A stretch of 64,000 nucleotides of DNA. Source: Nostoc sp. T09. GTDB taxonomy: Bacteria > Cyanobacteriota > Cyanobacteriia > Cyanobacteriales > Nostocaceae. The first letter of the stretch is position 1, and every line of letters begins with the position of its first letter. The notes below the pieces were generated by a model, which made no database searches, was not told the DNA's origin, and saw only the letters and a list, made by a program, of their open reading frames with translations. Made by a program: the position numbers and the translations under genes. Of this stretch, positions 45,362-58,287 are shown in pieces. The stretch is taken from assembly GCF_002154695.1 (NCBI RefSeq), contig NZ_MTAV01000002.1:186001-250000 (forward strand), in the 5' to 3' direction.

Positions 45362-45517
45362 TTAATACTAAATAATTAGTAATTATTATTTTTAAATAGT
45401 AAAATGATTATAAATGCTCAATACTTATCAATATTCATATTTTATAATTAATAATTGATAACTTCTTTTTGGCACTAAGGTTCGTCCCAGAATTGCTAAC
45501 TTCTTGCTATTTAACTT

Positions 45518-46255
45518 ATGATGAAAAAACAACCTGTAATTGCTATTAAAAATCTCAATCACTACTATGGTAGAGGCGCACTAAAAAGACAGATTTTATT
45601 TGACATTAACTTAGAAATTTATCCCGGAGAAATTGTGATCATGACCGGGCCATCGGGGTCAGGTAAAACAACATTACTGAGCTTGATTGGTGGTTTGCGG
45701 TCTGTACAAGAAGGTAGTTTAAAATTTTTAGATAGAGAATTATTTGGTGCTAGCCAGAACCAATTAGTGCAAGTCCGGCGCAAAATTGGCTATATTTTTC
45801 AAGCTCATAATTTGTTGGGTTTTTTAACAGCCAGACAAAATGTGCAAATGGCGGTAGAGTTAAATGACGAGATTGCACAAAGTGAAGCAATTGCGAAATC
45901 AGAAGCCATGCTTGGGGCAGTTGGCTTAGAGCAAAGAATTAATTACTATCCAGATAATCTTTCTGGAGGTCAAAAACAAAGGATTGCGATCGCTCGGGCG
46001 TTGGTGAATCATCCCCCATTAGTACTAGCAGACGAACCTACAGCGGCTTTAGACAAACAATCTGGACGTGATGTTGTAGAAATAATGCAGAGTCTAGCCA
46101 AAAACCAAGGAACGTCTATTTTGTTGGTAACCCATGACAACCGGATTTTGGATATAGCCGATCGCATTGTCGAAATGGAAGATGGTCTTTTAACGCGTGA
46201 TTCTCAAGCTATGGTTAGCAGTTACGATTCTGCTGTTAAGAATCATAATTCATAA
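45518..46255 (+). CDS. devA: ABC exporter ATP-binding protein, DevA family
   Basis: A 245-residue ATPase subunit. It has Walker A GPSGSGKTT (44-52), Q-loop in IGYIFQAHNLL, signature LSGGQKQR (about 147-154), Walker B VLADEPTAALD and the switch VTHDNRILDIADRIVEM. This is the LolD/MacB-like class that powers tripartite exporters. Two ATG codons in a row begin the frame (45518 and 45521). It completes the devB-devC-devA order. The operon ends 33 bp before a convergent gene. Confidence 0.9.
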   Translation: MMKKQPVIAIKNLNHYYGRGALKRQILFDINLEIYPGEIVIMTGPSGSGKTTLLSLIGGLRSVQEGSLKFLDRELFGASQNQLVQVRRKIGYIFQAHNLLGFLTARQNVQMAVELNDEIAQSEAIAKSEAMLGAVGLEQRINYYPDNLSGGQKQRIAIARALVNHPPLVLADEPTAALDKQSGRDVVEIMQSLAKNQGTSILLVTHDNRILDIADRIVEMEDGLLTRDSQAMVSSYDSAVKNHNS

Positions 46256-46288
46256 AAACGATAGAACTGCACCCTAAAACCCTAATAA

Positions 46289-47119
46289 TTATTTAGCAGA
46301 ACCTGATTGTTTGAATACAGACTGCTCGAAGTTTTTTGGGGAATTAGGTTGGCGACTAGTACGGAATGTCACATTCACACCTTCGTTTGACTGCTCCAGT
46401 ACTAAAAGAGGAGTAGGCTTGGCTTTTTGATCCCAATGCATGTGGGCAACGCGCCCTTGAATTGTCGGTTGCCAAGTATCTTCATCTTCTGTGGGACTGA
46501 GGTAAGTTTCGATACAGTCAATAATTTGGCTAATAGTGGCAGAAGTCGCTTGTGTTGGTAACTTCATTAACCGAATTTGAATGCGAAACAGTACCCGCTT
46601 GGCAATGTTTGCTCCACTGCCAGTTTCGTACTCTACATCAAAAATTTCATCTACCTGCCTTCCAGTATTGCTGGCAATCCCTACTTGTCCCTGTTGGGAT
46701 TGATTTGGACGCAGAGCTTGAGAAATTTTATCTTTGACTTTGATTTTCATTTGATTAACGATCGCAAAATGAAATACCTCCTCGGACATCCGCATACGTA
46801 GGTAATCCAAGTTAAAGTCCCGAGAGTTAACCAAATCGGGATTAGTTTCCATTTTGCGAATTGTTTCCAGCGCTAACTTAAACTTTTTCTCTAGCTCCCG
46901 CGCTCGGAATTGTTCAAATTTGAGTTTTTTCTCTAGCTGAGTCATCAAAACCCTGCCATAAACAATCGCAGCAATCAACGCTAAAGCTAGTCCGCCAGAG
47001 CCTAAAACTAATACAGGCGGTGTTTCTGGAGTACTTGCTGGCACTTCATGGGATGCCTTTTTAGTCAATTGGGCAACAAACATCGAAGTTGACATGGTGA
47101 GCAAATAGAAAAACTTCAT
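46289..47119 (-). CDS. Conserved cyanobacterial membrane protein
   Basis: A 276-residue protein with a short N-terminal hydrophobic stretch (about 1-17, possibly a cleaved signal or first helix), a second helix (about 36-56, LVLGSGGLALALIAAIVYG), then a coiled-coil (VLMTQLEKKLKFEQFRARELEKKF) and a soluble domain with RFRIQIRLMKLPTQA-like strands. I recall related proteins in Nostocales with no assigned function. The likely topology is a single-anchor cytoplasmic protein. The start could be the ATG at 47119 or the one at 47095. The gene is divergent from the HAD phosphatase. Confidence 0.65.
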   Translation of the reverse strand: MKFFYLLTMSTSMFVAQLTKKASHEVPASTPETPPVLVLGSGGLALALIAAIVYGRVLMTQLEKKLKFEQFRARELEKKFKLALETIRKMETNPDLVNSRDFNLDYLRMRMSEEVFHFAIVNQMKIKVKDKISQALRPNQSQQGQVGIASNTGRQVDEIFDVEYETGSGANIAKRVLFRIQIRLMKLPTQATSATISQIIDCIETYLSPTEDEDTWQPTIQGRVAHMHWDQKAKPTPLLVLEQSNEGVNVTFRTSRQPNSPKNFEQSVFKQSGSAK

Positions 47120-47200
47120 TTCTAATGTTTAGGATGCCCAAATTTTGCATTCCATTTTGCGGTATTATTACTGTTTTTTACAGCTTTTCCAAAATCGTAT

Positions 47201-48037
47201 ATGTACAGACACCTTAGCCTCGCTGGTGAAGGTTTTATAAATCCCTTACCTCTGTCTCAAGCTGACTCAAGTTGCTGGAACAATATTCGGCTGGTTGCTA
47301 CAGATATGGATGGTACTTTAACCAGCAAAGGAAAATTTACAAGTAAATTGCTGCAAGCTTTAGAAAATTTAGCAGCAGCAGAAATTAAAGTACTAATTGT
47401 TACAGGACGTTCTGCCGGGTGGGTAAGTGGACTAAGTAGTTTCATGCCTGTGGTGGGTGCTGTGGCAGAAAACGGAGGTCTATTCTATCTGTCTGGGAGC
47501 GATCAACCAGTAGCCTTAACACCCATTCCTGACTTAGACAGCCATCGTCGGCATTTAGCGGCGGCTTTTGAGAAATTACAAACCAAATTTCCCCAAATCC
47601 AAGAATCTGTCGATAATCGTTTTCGCATCACCGACTGGACTTTTGACGTAGCTTCATTAACTCCTACTGAACTACAAACTCTAGATCATCTCTGTCAAGA
47701 AATAGGATGGGGATTTACTTATAGCAATGTGCAATGCCACATTAAACCCCAAACTCAAGATAAGGCTATTGGGTTATTGCAGGTATTGCAGGAATACTGG
47801 CCTCAATACTCATTAGAACAGGTGGTTACAGTAGGCGATAGCCCCAATGATGAAAGTTTATTTAATCGCCGTTATTTTCCTTTGTCTGTGGGTGTAGCGA
47901 ATGTGTTGGAGTATGCAAATCAGTTACAGCATCAGCCAGCTTATGTTACTTCTGCTAGTGAAGGTGAGGGATTTTGTGAGTTATCTAATTATCTTTTGCA
48001 AGGTGTACCTATACAACCCACAGACATAATTTCGTAG
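47201..48037 (+). CDS. HAD-IIB family phosphatase
   Basis: A 278-residue Cof-type HAD hydrolase. Motif I is DMDGT with Asp35 and Asp37, motif II is IVTGR (67-70), and motif IV is VGDSPNDES (211-219). The type IIB cap lies between (about 105-180). Such enzymes act on sugar phosphates or small phosphometabolites; the specific substrate cannot be told from the sequence. The first 28 residues before the catalytic Asp are longer than usual. ATG start follows TCGTAT with no strong ribosome site. Confidence 0.85.
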   Translation: MYRHLSLAGEGFINPLPLSQADSSCWNNIRLVATDMDGTLTSKGKFTSKLLQALENLAAAEIKVLIVTGRSAGWVSGLSSFMPVVGAVAENGGLFYLSGSDQPVALTPIPDLDSHRRHLAAAFEKLQTKFPQIQESVDNRFRITDWTFDVASLTPTELQTLDHLCQEIGWGFTYSNVQCHIKPQTQDKAIGLLQVLQEYWPQYSLEQVVTVGDSPNDESLFNRRYFPLSVGVANVLEYANQLQHQPAYVTSASEGEGFCELSNYLLQGVPIQPTDIIS

Positions 48038-48097
48038 TCAGAACTTCAGTCTGCAAATATGAATCCTATAGTAGTCATCAATCATTAGTAAACAATT

Positions 48098-48130
48098 AGA
48101 TCCCCGACTTTTTTGAAAAGTCGGGGATCT
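48098..48130. repeat. Palindrome, copy 2 of 3
   Basis: AGATCCCCGACTT at 48098-48110 pairs with AAGTCGGGGATCT at 48118-48130. The core is the same as the elements at 20005 and 58288, but with C instead of A at the third base of the arm. It lies between convergent HAD and clpB genes, so it could act as a bidirectional terminator. Confidence 0.75.
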
Positions 48131-48219
48131 GGAAGGAGCGAATTTTCACATATCATCGAGGATTGCTATTGTGTGGCAAATAGGAAAAATAAATTTTTGC
48201 TGTTTGCCCCTACAATCGC

Positions 48220-50889
48220 TTAAATATCAGCAGAAGGTTCTAATAACTGAACAGTCGCCTGTGCTGCTGGTATTTTCATTGTCACTTTTTTACTAAAAGT
48301 CAGCCCGGTTTCACCTTTGTCAATGAGAATTGTGTCCCCAGAAATAAAGGTGTTCTCCAGTAACTTAGTGGCAAGGGGGTTTTCTATTTCCCGCTGAATT
48401 GCACGTTTCAGGGGACGTGCGCCATAAACTGGGTCATAGCCTGTTTCCACTAGGTAGTCACAAGCAGATGCGGAAATATCAAAGAAGATTTTTTGCTCTT
48501 TGAGTAGATTTTCAACGCGCTTGAGTTGAATGCGGATGATATGCCGCATTTCTGAACGACTGAGAGTATGGAAGAGAATAATGTCATCCACACGGTTGAG
48601 AAATTCCGGGCGGAAGTGCGATCGCAGAGCTTCTGTTACCCGATTCCGCATCATTTCATACTTGGAGTCATCACCAGATATATCGAGGATGTGTTCGCTA
48701 CCGATGTTACTGGTCATCACAATCACAGTGTTCCGAAAATCTACTGTTCTGCCTTGAGAATCAGTAATTCTACCATCATCCAATACTTGCAGCAAAATAT
48801 TGAATACATCAGGGTGAGCTTTTTCTACTTCATCCAATAGCACTACGGAGTAGGGATGACGGCGAACCACCTCGGAAAGTTGACCTCCTTCTTCATAGCC
48901 AACATAGCCTGGAGGCGCGCCCACAAGTCGGGAAACCGAGTGTTTTTCCATATACTCGGACATATCCAAGCGCACCAACGCATCATCAGAATCAAACAGA
49001 AACTGCGCTAAAGCACGAGCAAGTTCGGTTTTACCTACACCTGTAGGCCCCATGAACAAAAATGACCCGATAGGACGGTTGGGATCTTTCATCCCTGCCC
49101 TAGCACGACGAATGGCCGCCGCTACTGCTGTTACCGCTTCTTGTTGCCCAATAACTCGTTGATGCAAATGATGCTCTAGTTGCAGCAGTTTTTGCCTTTC
49201 CGATTCCATCAGGCGATTTACAGGAATTCCTGTCCACTTGGCGACAATTTCCGCAATATCGGCTTCTGTGACTTGTTCTCTGAGCAGAGTAGCACCTGTA
49301 CTTTGAATTTTTAAAAGTTGCGCTTCTTTGGCTTCGCGATCGCGCTGGACTCCCTCCAATTTGCCATACTTCAATTGGGCAGCTTTGTTGAGATCGTAGT
49401 CCCGTTCTGCTTGCTCAATTTGTACCCGTAAGGAATCTTCTTCTTTCTTTAAAGCACTGATAGCTTCCAATAGCTGCTTTTCACCTTGCCATTGGTCGTT
49501 GAATTTTTGCTGTTTAACTGTTAAAGAGGTAATTTCTTCCTCAATGCGCTGCAAACGTTCTTTGGTTTGAGCCGTACCTTTGTCTTCTCCAGCTAATGAC
49601 AGCTTTTCCATTTCTAGCTGCATCAGGCGGCGGTCAATGGTTTCCAGTTCCGCTGGTTTGGAGGTAATCTCCATTTTCAGCTGTGCTGCTGCTTCATCCA
49701 CTAAGTCGATGGCTTTATCTGGCAAAAAGCGGTCAGAAATGTAACGTGCTGACAGCGTTGCTGCTGCTACTAGTGCTGAATCCGAAATTTTAACGTTGTG
49801 ATGAACTTCGTAACGTTCTTTTAAACCTCGGAGAATCGAAATCGTATTTTCTACACTGGGTTGATCGACAAATACCTGCTGAAAACGACGTTCTAAAGCT
49901 GCGTCTTTCTCGATGTGTTTGCGGAACTCATCTAGGGTAGTCGCCCCAATACAGCGCAACTCACCCCGCGCCAGCATGGGTTTGAGCAAATTTCCCGCAT
50001 CCATTGATCCTTGCTGATTGGAACCAGCACCTACTACAGTGTGCAGTTCGTCAATAAATAAAACTATCTGACCATTTGATTCCGTAACTTCACGTAGAAC
50101 TGCTTTAATACGGTCTTCAAACTCACCTCGGTATTTGGCTCCAGCAATTAAACTACCAATATCCAGAGAAATCAGCTGACGGTTTTTTAGCGATTCGGGA
50201 ACATCACCGTTGACCATGCGTTGTGCTAAAGCTTCGGCGATCGCTGTCTTACCGACCCCAGGTTCGCCAATCAAGACGGGGTTATTTTTGCTACGACGAG
50301 ATAGTACCTGAATTACCCGGCGAATTTCATCATCTCGCCCAATTACCGGGTCAAGCTTGCCCGCTTTAGCCTGCTCTGTCAAGTCTCTGCCAAATTTTTG
50401 CAGAGCTTCATAGCGAGACTCTGGATTTTGATCTGTCACCTTTTGGCTACCGCGTACAGTTTTGGTTGCAGCCTCTAGCTTACTATTATCTATATTCAAA
50501 CTTTTGAAGACCCGCCGCCCAATCCGTTCATCCTCAGCAAAGGCTAGGAGTATATGTTCCACAGAGATATAGGCATCTTTCATCCGCACTCTATTTTCTT
50601 CGGCGCGATCGAGCAGAACGTCTAAACTCCGGCCAAGATAGAGCTGATCGCTTTTGCCAACTTTGGGTTGACGTTGGGTAAAGGCTTCGAGTTGCTGTTG
50701 CAAGCGGATAGGATCGACCTCAGATCTGGCAAGAATACGTATTGCTAGGCTAGTAGGTTCTTCTAAAAGGGCAATAATTAAATGTTCTACGTCAAGCTGC
50801 TGTTGTTGATAGGCACGGACTATATCCTGAGATTTTACAATTGCTTCCCAGGCTTTATCAGTAAATTTATTGGGATCTGTAGGTTGCAT
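48220..50889 (-). CDS. clpB: ATP-dependent disaggregase ClpB
   Basis: An 889-residue ClpB. It has an N-terminal two-repeat domain, NBD1 with Walker [10 protein letters not shown] and [15 protein letters not shown], and the coiled-coil M-domain (about 400-530), which marks it as ClpB rather than ClpA/C. NBD2 has [15 protein letters not shown], Walker B and [20 protein letters not shown]. ClpB rescues aggregated proteins with DnaK and is needed for thermotolerance. The length is typical of cyanobacterial ClpB, which often exists in two copies (clpB1 and clpB2). The start is the ATG at 50889 with no strong ribosome site. A single gene. Confidence 0.96.
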   Translation of the reverse strand: MQPTDPNKFTDKAWEAIVKSQDIVRAYQQQQLDVEHLIIALLEEPTSLAIRILARSEVDPIRLQQQLEAFTQRQPKVGKSDQLYLGRSLDVLLDRAEENRVRMKDAYISVEHILLAFAEDERIGRRVFKSLNIDNSKLEAATKTVRGSQKVTDQNPESRYEALQKFGRDLTEQAKAGKLDPVIGRDDEIRRVIQVLSRRSKNNPVLIGEPGVGKTAIAEALAQRMVNGDVPESLKNRQLISLDIGSLIAGAKYRGEFEDRIKAVLREVTESNGQIVLFIDELHTVVGAGSNQQGSMDAGNLLKPMLARGELRCIGATTLDEFRKHIEKDAALERRFQQVFVDQPSVENTISILRGLKERYEVHHNVKISDSALVAAATLSARYISDRFLPDKAIDLVDEAAAQLKMEITSKPAELETIDRRLMQLEMEKLSLAGEDKGTAQTKERLQRIEEEITSLTVKQQKFNDQWQGEKQLLEAISALKKEEDSLRVQIEQAERDYDLNKAAQLKYGKLEGVQRDREAKEAQLLKIQSTGATLLREQVTEADIAEIVAKWTGIPVNRLMESERQKLLQLEHHLHQRVIGQQEAVTAVAAAIRRARAGMKDPNRPIGSFLFMGPTGVGKTELARALAQFLFDSDDALVRLDMSEYMEKHSVSRLVGAPPGYVGYEEGGQLSEVVRRHPYSVVLLDEVEKAHPDVFNILLQVLDDGRITDSQGRTVDFRNTVIVMTSNIGSEHILDISGDDSKYEMMRNRVTEALRSHFRPEFLNRVDDIILFHTLSRSEMRHIIRIQLKRVENLLKEQKIFFDISASACDYLVETGYDPVYGARPLKRAIQREIENPLATKLLENTFISGDTILIDKGETGLTFSKKVTMKIPAAQATVQLLEPSADI

Positions 50890-51598
50890 CTTTAAAATTT
50901 TCGAGTTGAGACTTCAGATTTTACAGCCGCTGGAAGAGTTCTCTGACTGGTACTAAATGGGGTGATTTTATTGTATAAATTGGCAATTGGGGAGGAATAA
51001 ACACACAAAAAGCCCAATATGTAGCAATGCAGTTATTGCCTTAGCTTAGAATTAAAACTGTGCTGCTTCATAGTTCATACTTCATAACTAGTTTTCACTC
51101 CCTAATTAAATATCCAAACATTATTGGCATGTATTCGCGTGTATCTGGAGTTGCAATTTAAACTTGGTAATTGATTCTAGTGCAACGCATTACCTATTTT
51201 GTGGCATCCTCCTACAAGCCATGCTATCGCATACAGTGTATGCTGTTCACCAATAGCTACTGCTTTGAATACTCAGTCAGCTTTCAGAAGCCATTAAAAG
51301 CGGATTGGTTAAACAATCTAAAGATGAACTTGTTAACACATAAATCTTCTAGTTCTAGATAGATGACATGGAGATCGCTGAATAAAAAGCTATTTATGGT
51401 TGACTCTGATTGATACCCAGTAAATTGGCTTTTTTGAGAGTACTAAGTAATAGAAAATACTTCTCAATGATTGTGAGCGATCGCAATGCCTGAGTAAGCC
51501 AGTCTATTGACTGAAAATCAGATGAAGGAGGAAAATTAACTTTTAGCCGCAGGCATTGCTTCGCACTCAACTGTTTTACCTGAATTATTTCAAGATGA
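50890..51598. other. Gap between clpB and gloA
   Basis: A 709-bp region with the clpB promoter at its left end and little else. A 63-codon + strand frame at 51171-51362 has no family resemblance. No clear CIRCE (TTAGCACTC-N9-GAGTGCTAA) heat-shock operator was seen near the clpB start. GCGATCGCAAT near 51478 is a HIP1 site. Confidence 0.5.
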
Positions 51599-52030
51599 TT
51601 ACTGAGTCACCAATTTTTGTGATTCCTGTTTCGCCTCTATTCCTTGAGTACCCAATTGAATCAGTTCAATCTTATATCCGTCCGGATCTTCCACAAATGC
51701 AATTACCGTAGAACCGTGTTTCATTGGCCCTGGTTCCCGCACTACCTTACCGCCACGATTTCTGATTTCTTCACAGGTGGCATATATATCATCAACACCA
51801 AGGGCAATATGACCATAGGCATTACCTAATTCGTACTTTTCCACCCCCCAGTTGTAAGTTAGTTCTATGACTGTATGATCGCTTTCGTCACCATAGCCAA
51901 CAAAAGCTAGAGTGAATTTTCCATCTGGATAATCTTTTCGACGCAATAATTTCATTCCCAGGACATCACTGTAGAATTTCAAGGACTCTTCAAGATTGCC
52001 CACCCGTAGCATTGTATGAAGTAAGCGCAT
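51599..52030 (-). CDS. gloA: Lactoylglutathione lyase (glyoxalase I)
   Basis: A 143-residue glyoxalase I. It begins [20 protein letters not shown] with the first metal ligand His, then [34 protein letters not shown] with the Glu ligand, [14 protein letters not shown] with the second His, and [14 protein letters not shown] with the second Glu. It isomerises the methylglyoxal-glutathione hemithioacetal, detoxifying methylglyoxal. Two ATG codons stand in a row at 52033 and 52030; AGGAG is spaced 6 bases from the second, so 52030 was chosen. The short polar C-terminus is normal. Confidence 0.93.
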   Translation of the reverse strand: MRLLHTMLRVGNLEESLKFYSDVLGMKLLRRKDYPDGKFTLAFVGYGDESDHTVIELTYNWGVEKYELGNAYGHIALGVDDIYATCEEIRNRGGKVVREPGPMKHGSTVIAFVEDPDGYKIELIQLGTQGIEAKQESQKLVTQ

Positions 52031-53722
<1,692 letters not shown>

Positions 53723-53725
53723 GTA

Positions 53726-53766
53726 CTGAGTGCTGAGCGAGAAAATTACTTAGAACTCAGCACTCG
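53726..53766. terminator. Bidirectional terminator between eno and argC
   Basis: CTGAGTGCTGAG at 53726-53737 is complementary to CTCAGCACTC at 53757-53766 over a 19-nt loop, in the 51-bp gap between two convergent genes. The arms are GC-balanced and the position fits termination from both sides. Confidence 0.65.
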
Positions 53767-53773
53767 GAACTGA

Positions 53774-54832
53774 CTATGGATAAAATCCTAATTTGGGCAA
53801 CCCCAAGGTTTCATCCCAACCCATCATCAGATTTAAACATTGAATTGCTTGACCCGCCTGCCCTTTAATCAGGTTGTCGATTGCTGACATGACAATTATT
53901 CGACCAGTACGCGGGTCAACTTCTATACCGATGTAGCAAAGATTACTGCCGCTAGCCCACTTTGTTTGAGGGTAAATGCCACTTTCACAGACTTTCACCC
54001 AAGGAGAGTTGCGGTAAAAAGCGTTATAAATTGTCACCATATCGTCTCGCACGAGACCGGGATCGCGCAGTGTGGCATATACAGTGGCTAAAATTCCCCG
54101 CACCATCGGAATCAGATGCGGTGTAAATTGGATGGTGACTTCGTGCCCTGCGAGATCGCTACAAATCTGCTCAATTTCTGGGGTATGACGATGACGGGCA
54201 ACTCCGTATGCAGCGAGGGAGTTGTCTGCCTCAGCTAAAAGCATATTAATTTTAGCTTGTCGTCCCCCGCCAGATGTACCAGATTTAGCATCGATAATGG
54301 CGGTTTCGGGCACTATTAGACCCTGTTTTAAAAGTGGTGAAAGAGCTAAAAGACTGGCTGTGGGATAGCAGCCGGGACAGCCGACAAGCTGGGCTTCGGT
54401 AATGCGATCGCGGTAAAGTTCTGGTAATCCGTATACTGCTGTAGCCGCAGTTGTTTGATCGCTTCTCTCTGTGCCATACCAAGTGGTATAGGTTGCCAAA
54501 TCATTAAATCGATAATCGGCACTGAGATCTAGTACCTTACATCCTTTTTCGATAAGTTTTGGAGTGATTTGGCAAGCCAGACCATTTGGTAGAGAAAGAA
54601 ACACTGCTTCACAGCGCTGGGCGATAATTTCTGCATCTACCGCCTCTATTGGCAGGTTAACTGCATGAGCCAGATGGGGATAGAGATCCGCAAAGGATTT
54701 TCCCGCACTGCTCTCACCGCCTAAATAAACTAGTTCGACTTCTGGATGATCCATCAGTAGTCGTACTAACTGTACTCCGCCATAGCCTGACGCGCCAACA
54801 ATCCCAACGGGTACGCGTCCATTTTTGCCCAT
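53774..54832 (-). CDS. argC: N-acetyl-gamma-glutamyl-phosphate reductase
   Basis: A 352-residue ArgC, the NADPH-dependent third step of arginine synthesis. The N-terminus has the nucleotide loop [19 protein letters not shown]. Other motifs are [18 protein letters not shown], and the active-site Cys in [32 protein letters not shown] and [10 protein letters not shown] fall in the catalytic domain. The frame opens with TTG at 54841, but ATG at 54832 with AAGGA ten bases ahead is more likely. It converges on eno. Confidence 0.96.
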   Translation of the reverse strand: MGKNGRVPVGIVGASGYGGVQLVRLLMDHPEVELVYLGGESSAGKSFADLYPHLAHAVNLPIEAVDAEIIAQRCEAVFLSLPNGLACQITPKLIEKGCKVLDLSADYRFNDLATYTTWYGTERSDQTTAATAVYGLPELYRDRITEAQLVGCPGCYPTASLLALSPLLKQGLIVPETAIIDAKSGTSGGGRQAKINMLLAEADNSLAAYGVARHRHTPEIEQICSDLAGHEVTIQFTPHLIPMVRGILATVYATLRDPGLVRDDMVTIYNAFYRNSPWVKVCESGIYPQTKWASGSNLCYIGIEVDPRTGRIIVMSAIDNLIKGQAGQAIQCLNLMMGWDETLGLPKLGFYP

Positions 54833-55259
54833 GATGATCAAATCCTTATGCGCTTTTGTTTAATTAGTTCTTAGCTATCAAAATATCAGCGACCAGACGC
54901 GTAACGCACAATTAGCCACGGACTTAAGCCGGGGTATTGGTGGCTCCGCACTTAATTGCGATGAGATTCTATGCTCTCACCAAAAGTCAATTTTTTAGCT
55001 TTTTCTTCCCAAGGGCGGGAGTAGCACCTGCTCACAGACTTAAGTAAATAGGGAATCAAACATTGTGAAACTAGCATATTTAGGCAATCCCAAACCTTTT
55101 AAAGCAGCAGAGCTTGAAAGTATACTCTTGCTCTGTGCGCCTTACTGCTGCACTTGAGTAATAAACCTCAATTTTAGGGCAGAAATTTTTGGCATGTTAT
55201 CAAATCATTGCTAGTGTACTTCTCTGCCTTATAAAGGAGCTACAATCTAAAAGAAGAAA
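54833..55259. other. Gap between argC and ribBA with one large hairpin
   Basis: In this 427-bp divergent region, CAATTA (54909) pairs with TAATTG (ending 54958) and AGCCAC with GTGGCT inside, giving a roughly 50-nt stem-loop. It does not match the FMN riboswitch consensus that often precedes rib genes. The remaining sequence is AT-rich. GGAGC near 55236 might serve ribBA but lies about 20 bases from the TTG. Confidence 0.45.
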
Positions 55260-57104
55260 TTGTTAAAAAAATTTACTTTTGGTAGCTGGAAATACTCTGT
55301 GTCAAAGCCTAAGACTAAACGGCAGTCGCAAGCCACTCCCCTAAACTCTAGCGACCAGAGCGCTGGGGTGGCTCCTCAAGTAGAGAAAGCCTTTCAGCAG
55401 TCGCCTGAATCGGAAACCGTTGCCGCAGCGTCGGCTCCTAACAGCGCTAGCTCATCTTTTAAGTTTGATTCCATTGACGCGGCTCTAGCAGATTTGAAAG
55501 CTGGTCGTGTCATCGTCGTGGTAGATGACGAAAATCGAGAAAATGAAGGCGACTTGATTTGTGCTGCCCAATTTGCCACACCCGACATGATAAATTTCAT
55601 GGCGGTGGAAGCAAGAGGGCTAATTTGTCTGGCTATGACAGGCGATCGCCTAGATGAACTGGACTTACCATTAATGGTGAGCAATATTACAGACACTAAC
55701 CAGACAGCTTTTACCGTCAGCATTGATGCTGGACCACATTTGGGTGTAAGTACCGGGATCTCAGCCGAAGACCGCGCTCGTACTATCCAGGTGACTCTCA
55801 ATCCAGCGACAAAGCCTTTAGATTTACGTCGTCCCGGACATATTTTCCCGATTCGAGCTAAGGCTGGAGGCGTACTCAAACGGGCGGGACATACAGAAGC
55901 AGCTGTAGACTTATCTCGATTAGCAGGGTTATATCCGGCAGGGGTAATTTGTGAAATTCAAAACCCTGATGGTTCAATGGCGCGATTGCCCCAGTTAATC
56001 GAGTATGCTCAAAGTCACAATCTCAAAATTATTAGTATTGCTGATTTAATCAGTTATCGTCTCCAGCACGATCGCTTAGTTACTCGCGAAAGCATTGCCG
56101 ATTTACCCACCCAGTTCGGTCACTTCAAAATCTACGCTTACCGCCATACCTTAGATAATTCTGAACACGTTGCCATTGTCAAGGGCGATCCCGCTAGCTT
56201 CAAAGATGAAGAAGTTATGGTGCGGATGCATTCAGAATGCTTAACTGGTGATGCTTTGGGTTCTTTACGCTGCGATTGTCGGATGCAGCTGCAAGCAGCA
56301 CTGAAAATGATTGAGAGTGCTGGCCAAGGTGTCGTAGTCTACCTACGTCAAGAAGGACGGGGAATTGGGTTGATTAACAAGCTAAAAGCCTATTCCTTAC
56401 AAGATATGGGTCTAGATACAGTCGAGGCAAATGAGCGTTTGGGATTTGCCGCTGACCTGCGAGATTATGGTATGGGAGCGCAAATGCTCATGGATTTGGG
56501 CGTGAAAAAGATTCGCCTGATTACGAATAATCCCCGCAAAATTGCCGGAGTCAAGGGCTATAGTTTGGAAGTAGTCGATCGCGTGCCATTATTGATTGAA
56601 GCCAATGACTACAATTCTTATTACCTAGCAACCAAGGCGAAAAAGCTAGGTCATATGCTTCTGCAAACTTATTTAGTAACAGTAGCTATTCATTGGCAAG
56701 ACGATCCCCAATCGGTGACGCAACGCTATGAACGCTTAGAAAAAATACGGCATTTAGCGAAAACTCACGACTTATTGCTGCAAGAAGAAGCGCGGCCATT
56801 AGCGATCGCTTTATTCGACAAGCCTTCCTTAACAGTACATTTGGGTTTTGATCAACCAAAAGTAGCTGCTTGTGATTGGTATCAGCAGCAAGGTCATCCT
56901 TATCTGCAAGCAATCTTTCAAATTCTTGACCATCTGGCAACTTTGCCTTACATCCAAAAGCTAGAATTTCTGATTTCTGCCGGTAGCGATCCCCTAAGTA
57001 ATCTGCAAGTCCAACTAGATCGACAGACTTTTGAATCTGATACGCTACCTTCTGCAATTTGCGATCGCTTAGAAACTCAGCAAATTTATAGCTTTAGCAA
57101 ATAA
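55260..57104 (+). CDS. ribBA: Bifunctional RibBA (DHBP synthase/GTP cyclohydrolase II)
   Basis: A protein of up to 614 residues. A polar N-terminal stretch (1-70) precedes the RibB domain (about 72-275: [45 protein letters not shown]), which makes the 4-carbon riboflavin precursor. The RibA domain (about 285-475) holds [19 protein letters not shown] (zinc Cys residues), [18 protein letters not shown] and [15 protein letters not shown]; it opens GTP. A third, unrelated C-terminal region (about 480-614) has no motif I know. The start is uncertain: TTG at 55260 or GTG at 55299. Confidence 0.93.
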   Translation: MLKKFTFGSWKYSVSKPKTKRQSQATPLNSSDQSAGVAPQVEKAFQQSPESETVAAASAPNSASSSFKFDSIDAALADLKAGRVIVVVDDENRENEGDLICAAQFATPDMINFMAVEARGLICLAMTGDRLDELDLPLMVSNITDTNQTAFTVSIDAGPHLGVSTGISAEDRARTIQVTLNPATKPLDLRRPGHIFPIRAKAGGVLKRAGHTEAAVDLSRLAGLYPAGVICEIQNPDGSMARLPQLIEYAQSHNLKIISIADLISYRLQHDRLVTRESIADLPTQFGHFKIYAYRHTLDNSEHVAIVKGDPASFKDEEVMVRMHSECLTGDALGSLRCDCRMQLQAALKMIESAGQGVVVYLRQEGRGIGLINKLKAYSLQDMGLDTVEANERLGFAADLRDYGMGAQMLMDLGVKKIRLITNNPRKIAGVKGYSLEVVDRVPLLIEANDYNSYYLATKAKKLGHMLLQTYLVTVAIHWQDDPQSVTQRYERLEKIRHLAKTHDLLLQEEARPLAIALFDKPSLTVHLGFDQPKVAACDWYQQQGHPYLQAIFQILDHLATLPYIQKLEFLISAGSDPLSNLQVQLDRQTFESDTLPSAICDRLETQQIYSFSK

Positions 57105-57177
57105 CCGCCCCGCCGTTTGGTGTCAGTGGTCATTAGCCAAAACAACTGACCACTGACAATTAACAACTGACGCGAAA

Positions 57178-58068
57178 TCACTGAATTCCCCGCGGAGGTT
57201 GGCGATAGTTATGAAGTAACTCGAAGAATTTATCAAAATCAAAATTTATTGGGTCAACTTTTTGACGCGATCGGTCTACAGCTTTATGGGTAGTAATGCG
57301 ATCGTCAGGAACTTGACTTTGAGCTATTAACCAAGCCAGAGAATGATATTGAGCCTCTGTGTAGCCAGTATGATTTTTTGCTTGCTTATCTCCCCAAGCC
57401 TCTGGCGGTGTTTCTAAAGAAACGTGATAAGCAAAGTTATTCACAGACGGTGGCAAATTGGGGTTAGTCTTCACAGTTTCAGAACCATTAGGCCCATCAA
57501 ACACCGAATTACCTGCACCAAAGGCGCGTTTTTCTGGTGGAATGAGATAAACCACTGTCCCATCTAGCTTAATTAAGGTGTGATAACTCGCTTGGATATT
57601 TTCATTATCATGAGATGTTTGAAAAAAATTAATAGCGCTAGATGCAGAATTACTAGTTTCATGTAGTACTACAATTGGCTGATTGCGTACAGGTAGACCA
57701 TTAATATCTTTGGCATACCGTTCTCCATAGTTACTTGGATCTACGTGTGTGATTTCATACGGAGGTCTGTATCTCTTAAAAGCCTCAGTAGTGCGATAAT
57801 ACCTTGCTACAGGCTGACTCGGCGCTATAGACGGACTCGGCTGACTCTTTTTAACTTGCGATTTAAGAACATCCTGAGATTCAGCACTCGGATTTTTTGC
57901 TATTTGTAATTTTGCCTTAGGATAATCACTCCAGGCTATCACCTCTGGATTAGATGCGGCTGTATTGTCCTGTGATTGTGTTGCTTTCCCAGCAAACAGC
58001 ACCAAAATTAGAGTGGCGAACAATAGAAAAATCAGCATTACTTTCGTCGCCCATTCTCTAAATCTCAT
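57178..58068 (-). CDS. N-acetylmuramoyl-L-alanine amidase
   Basis: A 296-residue protein with an N-terminal membrane anchor (about 8-27), a linker rich in Ser, Pro and Gln (to ~105), and an Amidase_2 (PGRP-like) domain. The domain has VVLHETSNSASSAINFFQ with the first zinc His, QASYHTLIKLDGTVVYLIP, FAYHVSLE, and THKAVD then KVDPINFDFDKF for the remaining ligand and catalytic parts. It cleaves the amide between sugar and peptide in peptidoglycan. Placement on the outer face of the cytoplasmic membrane is inferred. ATG start. Confidence 0.9.
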   Translation of the reverse strand: MRFREWATKVMLIFLLFATLILVLFAGKATQSQDNTAASNPEVIAWSDYPKAKLQIAKNPSAESQDVLKSQVKKSQPSPSIAPSQPVARYYRTTEAFKRYRPPYEITHVDPSNYGERYAKDINGLPVRNQPIVVLHETSNSASSAINFFQTSHDNENIQASYHTLIKLDGTVVYLIPPEKRAFGAGNSVFDGPNGSETVKTNPNLPPSVNNFAYHVSLETPPEAWGDKQAKNHTGYTEAQYHSLAWLIAQSQVPDDRITTHKAVDRSRQKVDPINFDFDKFFELLHNYRQPPRGIQ

Positions 58069-58287
58069 TTTTTTATACTTAGTAAAACAGCTAATAGTAA
58101 TTTTAATCTCTTGATATTACTGAAAAATAGGCTACTGGTATACTTGTCAAACCTCAGTAATTTTGTTAAGCTAGCCCTCTATCTCTACAGTTATGCTGAT
58201 GTCTGCTTTGTACTTCAATTATCGTCAAGCAACATCGCCAACCTATCTAATGTATTTAAAAATTTAAAATAAACTATTTATAGATTT

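Noticed and set aside
51171-51362. 63-codon + strand frame upstream of clpB
   Set aside because: Starts with TTG, no ribosome site and no family resemblance.
54842-55259. Possible FMN riboswitch before ribBA
   Set aside because: The conserved FMN aptamer words (AGGGA..., GGCAGGG and similar) were not found; only a simple stem-loop is present.
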